From NCBI GenBank assembly GCA_946543465.1, contig CAMNLR010000149.1, forward strand, positions 1-64,000: DNA of 64,000 nt, in the 5' to 3' direction. The stretch comes from CAG-791 sp002390025. GTDB taxonomy: Bacteria; Bacillota; Clostridia; Lachnospirales; Lachnospiraceae. A program made the position numbers and the translations under genes. The notes beneath the pieces were generated by a model. It had not been told where the DNA came from and did no database searches. It saw only the letters and a list, made by a program, of their open reading frames with translations. Each line of letters begins with the position of its first letter. The stretch's first letter is position 1. Shown in pieces: positions 61,801-64,000 of this stretch.

Positions 61801-63045
61801 GTGGGCCAGTATTTTGCTGTTTTTTTTATATCCATACTGATTTGCGCTGCGGGAGAGTGGGCGTGCAGAAGGAGCAGGACTGCAGGTACTTTCCTCTGCT
61901 GTCTGTCCGTCGCCTTTCCTGTGATTCTGGCGGGTGCAAGGGACTATTCTGTGGGGACAGACATTGCGACTTACGGAAACTATGTCTTCCGGGGTGCCTG
62001 TAATGCGCGCAGACTCCGCGCCTTTCTGCGCACCCAGTCGGAGATCGACCTTCTCTACAAAGGGCTGGCCTATGCGGTCTCCAGATTTACCAACAATCCC
62101 CACCTGTTTTATCTGGTGACAGCGCTCATCATCTGCGGGTTTACCATGGCGGGACTGTGGTACTACAGGCGCTGGTGCTCCATCACTCTGGGCTGGGCCT
62201 GCTTCCTCTTTCTGTTTTACGGAGACACGCTCAACACCATGCGCCAGTGTCTGGCCCTGGCAATCATTTTCGCGGCTTTCCCCTTTTTTCTGGAAAAAAA
62301 GTATCTGCTCTTTGCGGTCTTTAACGCGGCAGCCATCCTGTTTCACGCGACAGGCCTCATCGCCCTGACGCTGCCGGTATTGTACCTGGTAATGAAAAAG
62401 ATGCCGCCCCGCTGGCTGCAGTTCTTCCTCATCATCGCATGCATGGGTGTGATCCTCTTTTACAGTCCCCTCCTGCGCATCGTATTGAACATGAACCTTC
62501 TGCCTGCCAAGTTCGCCAGGTACATGGCAAAGGGTGTCGCTGTGGCGCTCAATCCGACCATCCTGCGCCTGCCCTTCCTGATTCCTGTCATTCTTTATTA
62601 CGACCGCTTCTGCGGATTTGAGGACATCACGGGAGACGGAGTGCTGGCGGGATCAGCGCAGGTCACTGATCCGGAGCCTGCGGCAGAAGATCCGGAGACA
62701 GGGGGAAAAGGGACATTCTGGGAGGACAGATCCGGGACACAGGTCCTGGGCATGTTCGTCGTGATCATGCTGCTCTTGGAAATCTGCACAGTGCAGCTTC
62801 GCAGCGTGCGCCCGGCCCTGTACAGGATCAGCTACTACTTCGGCTACTACAGGTTCATAGCCTATTCCCGCCTTGTCCGCATCCTGCGCAGAGACAACCG
62901 CGCCATTGTCGCCCTTGCCCTGCTCGTCTATCTGGCGGCTCTGTGGTATTACCAGAATGTCATTCAGGGCAACAACGAGATTTATCCCTATGTCTATGCG
63001 CCGGACTGGTTTCACAGGATTATCTATGTCATGCCTGCGGAATGA
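61801..63045 (+). CDS. EpsG-family membrane protein (putative second polymerase)
   Basis: A 414-residue protein with about ten helices, starting at GTG 61801 after GGAGG. FPVILAGARDYSVGTDIATYGNYVF near residue 40 and FLFYGDTLNTMRQCLALAIIF in the middle are the marks of EpsG, which is thought to polymerise exopolysaccharide. A soluble Glu/Gly-rich loop (about 280-315) interrupts two helices. Together with the Wzy-like protein at 55327 it gives the locus two polymerase candidates. Confidence 0.87.
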   Translation: MGQYFAVFFISILICAAGEWACRRSRTAGTFLCCLSVAFPVILAGARDYSVGTDIATYGNYVFRGACNARRLRAFLRTQSEIDLLYKGLAYAVSRFTNNPHLFYLVTALIICGFTMAGLWYYRRWCSITLGWACFLFLFYGDTLNTMRQCLALAIIFAAFPFFLEKKYLLFAVFNAAAILFHATGLIALTLPVLYLVMKKMPPRWLQFFLIIACMGVILFYSPLLRIVLNMNLLPAKFARYMAKGVAVALNPTILRLPFLIPVILYYDRFCGFEDITGDGVLAGSAQVTDPEPAAEDPETGGKGTFWEDRSGTQVLGMFVVIMLLLEICTVQLRSVRPALYRISYYFGYYRFIAYSRLVRILRRDNRAIVALALLVYLAALWYYQNVIQGNNEIYPYVYAPDWFHRIIYVMPAE

Positions 63046-63170
63046 CAAAAGCCGCACAGACTTCCCGCACCGGGAAACTGCCGCACAGGCGGCCCCTGAA
63101 CCGGTATCTGCTTTTGGCCCCGCGCCGGATCCTGCCAGTGATCCCCTCCGCGGGAGTGCAGAAGTGAATA

Positions 63171-63340
63171 CATAAATCGTTACTGTACCCGCCCCCTCGA
63201 AGGGCGTGTACATGTAACGCTGCGCGCGGCGATTCCAATACGCTTTGCGTGCGCCGCGCGCCGTTACACTCGGGATTTGCGCGAAAAAGCCGCGCAAAAC
63301 ACCTCGAATTTCAGGTTTGTTTGTACTGTAACCATAAATC
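63171..63340. mobile_element. MITE-like palindromic insertion with flanking 8-bp direct repeats
   Basis: CATAAATC occurs at 63171-63178 and 63333-63340 and directly bounds a 154-base segment whose ends are inverted, GTTACTGTAC (63179-63188) and GTACTGTAAC (63323-63332), nine of ten matching. Inside, TGTAACG (63213-63219) pairs with CGTTACA (63262-63268) enclosing a ten-pair GC-rich stem, and TTTGCGCG (63276-63283) pairs with CGCGCAAA (63291-63298). No open frame of note lies inside, so a transposase would have to act in trans. Confidence 0.7.
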
Positions 63341-63364
63341 AAACGAAAGGACTATGTAACAAAT

Positions 63365-64000
63365 ATGAAAAGAGAAAGCGGAATTCTGTATCCCGTATCA
63401 TCCCTTCCCTCTCGCTTCGGAATCGGAAGCTTTTCCAGAGAGGCCTATGAATTCATCGATTTCCTCAAGGAAGCCGGCCAGTCCTACTGGCAGGTCCTGC
63501 CCCTCTGCCAGACCGGTTTTGGCGATTCGCCTTATCAGTCTGTCTCCTCCTTTGCAGGAAATCCCTACTTCATCGATCTGGAAAAGCTGATCGAAGAGGG
63601 ACTTCTCACCTGGGATGAAGTGAACAGTTTTGATTTCGGCAGTGATCCCGAAAAAGTCGACTACGGTGCGCTCTACAATAACCGCTACAGCGCCCTGAAG
63701 ATCGCTTTTGAGCGCTTCCGCTCTCTTGAGAATTCAGAAAGCCACAGCAAATATCACGCAGAGTATCAGGAATATCTGGAGAGAGAGCATTACTGGCTCT
63801 TTGACTATGCCCTGTATATGGCTCTGAAGAAAAAATATGAGGGTAAATCCTGGACAGACTGGGACAAGGGCGAGCGCCTGCGCCAGAAGAGAGCCCTGAC
63901 CCTCGCGGCAAAGGAACTCTCCGATGATATCGATTTCTACCGCTTCCTGCAGTTCCAGTTTGACCGCCAGTGGAAAAAGCTCCACGCATATGCGGCGGAG
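63365..64000 (+). CDS. malQ: 4-alpha-glucanotransferase, 3' end beyond the window
   Basis: The first 212 residues of a GH77 amylomaltase: MKRESGILYPVSSLPSRFGI, then QSYWQVLPLCQTGFGDSPYQ and GNPYFIDLEKL, all classic for MalQ, which moves maltosyl and longer glucan chains between maltodextrins. The catalytic Asp/Glu residues lie further on and are cut off. AAAGGA lies 13 bases before ATG 63365, a wide spacing, and the upstream region is the palindromic insertion, which may have changed the promoter. Confidence 0.95.
   Translation, partial: MKRESGILYPVSSLPSRFGIGSFSREAYEFIDFLKEAGQSYWQVLPLCQTGFGDSPYQSVSSFAGNPYFIDLEKLIEEGLLTWDEVNSFDFGSDPEKVDYGALYNNRYSALKIAFERFRSLENSESHSKYHAEYQEYLEREHYWLFDYALYMALKKKYEGKSWTDWDKGERLRQKRALTLAAKELSDDIDFYRFLQFQFDRQWKKLHAYAAE

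Overview
The window reads as chromosomal DNA of a GC-rich low-temperature-neutral Clostridia bacterium, most likely a Lachnospiraceae member. This is inference from gene content and style: Gram-positive lipoproteins with lipoboxes, class B sortase, Hanks-type kinases with extracellular tails, DUF3798 and DUF362 proteins, the infC-type rpmI-rplT block, AGGAGG ribosome sites and many strong stem plus T-tract terminators. Nearly all genes lie on the + strand; the exceptions are a thioesterase, an acidic membrane protein, two paralogous HTH proteins and one lipoprotein.

Layout. 1-0.7 kb: ribosomal proteins L35 (partial) and L20. 0.9-4.3 kb: ROK glucokinase and an MMPL/RND exporter. 4.4-8.0 kb: lactate permease plus FAD-dependent lactate/glycolate dehydrogenase behind a good promoter, without EtfAB beside them. 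8.4-13.3 kb: an orphan binding lipoprotein, glycogen branching enzyme, sortase B and a hotdog thioesterase. 13.6-18.5 kb: a CobW-like GTPase lacking some family motifs, an acidic Glu/Tyr-rich membrane protein, DUF362, CapA. 18.5-24.3 kb: Y-family polymerase with a shortened YolD-like partner, two tandem HTH paralogs and a divergent membrane Ser/Thr kinase. 24.4-30.7 kb: a complete DUF3798-type ABC transporter (binding lipoprotein, double ATPase, two permeases, small membrane-anchored protein) with a structured leader and structured gaps. 30.8-35.7 kb: cyclophilin lipoprotein, a lipoprotein of unknown role and a second large membrane Ser/Thr kinase. 35.9-41.6 kb: XRE-cupin regulator and potABCD polyamine transporter, with helically phased promoter repeats and a structured intergenic element. 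41.8-48.7 kb: PurF homolog without its catalytic cysteine, ArsB/NhaD-type permease, binding lipoprotein with a two-component system, small HTH protein. 48.8-63.0 kb: exopolysaccharide/capsule locus (CapK-like ligase, PAP2, rhomboid protease, glycosyltransferases, pyruvyl transferase, DUF4422, Wzy, FrhB-like protein, Wzx, EpsG). 63.2 kb: a short palindromic insertion with an 8-bp direct repeat on each side. 63.4 kb to end: malQ, cut by the window edge.

The most interesting unexplained features are: the HTH-HTH/kinase module; the three-copy dispersed stem element whose stem changes are compensatory (36.7, 36.8 and 51.9 kb); the phased repeats in the pot promoter; a candidate 90-nt small RNA at 51.05 kb; the DUF3798 transporter with one degenerate ATP site; the cysteine-less PurF; and the MITE-like element in front of malQ. 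All coordinates and motifs were read by eye; family assignments rest on recognition and were not searched.
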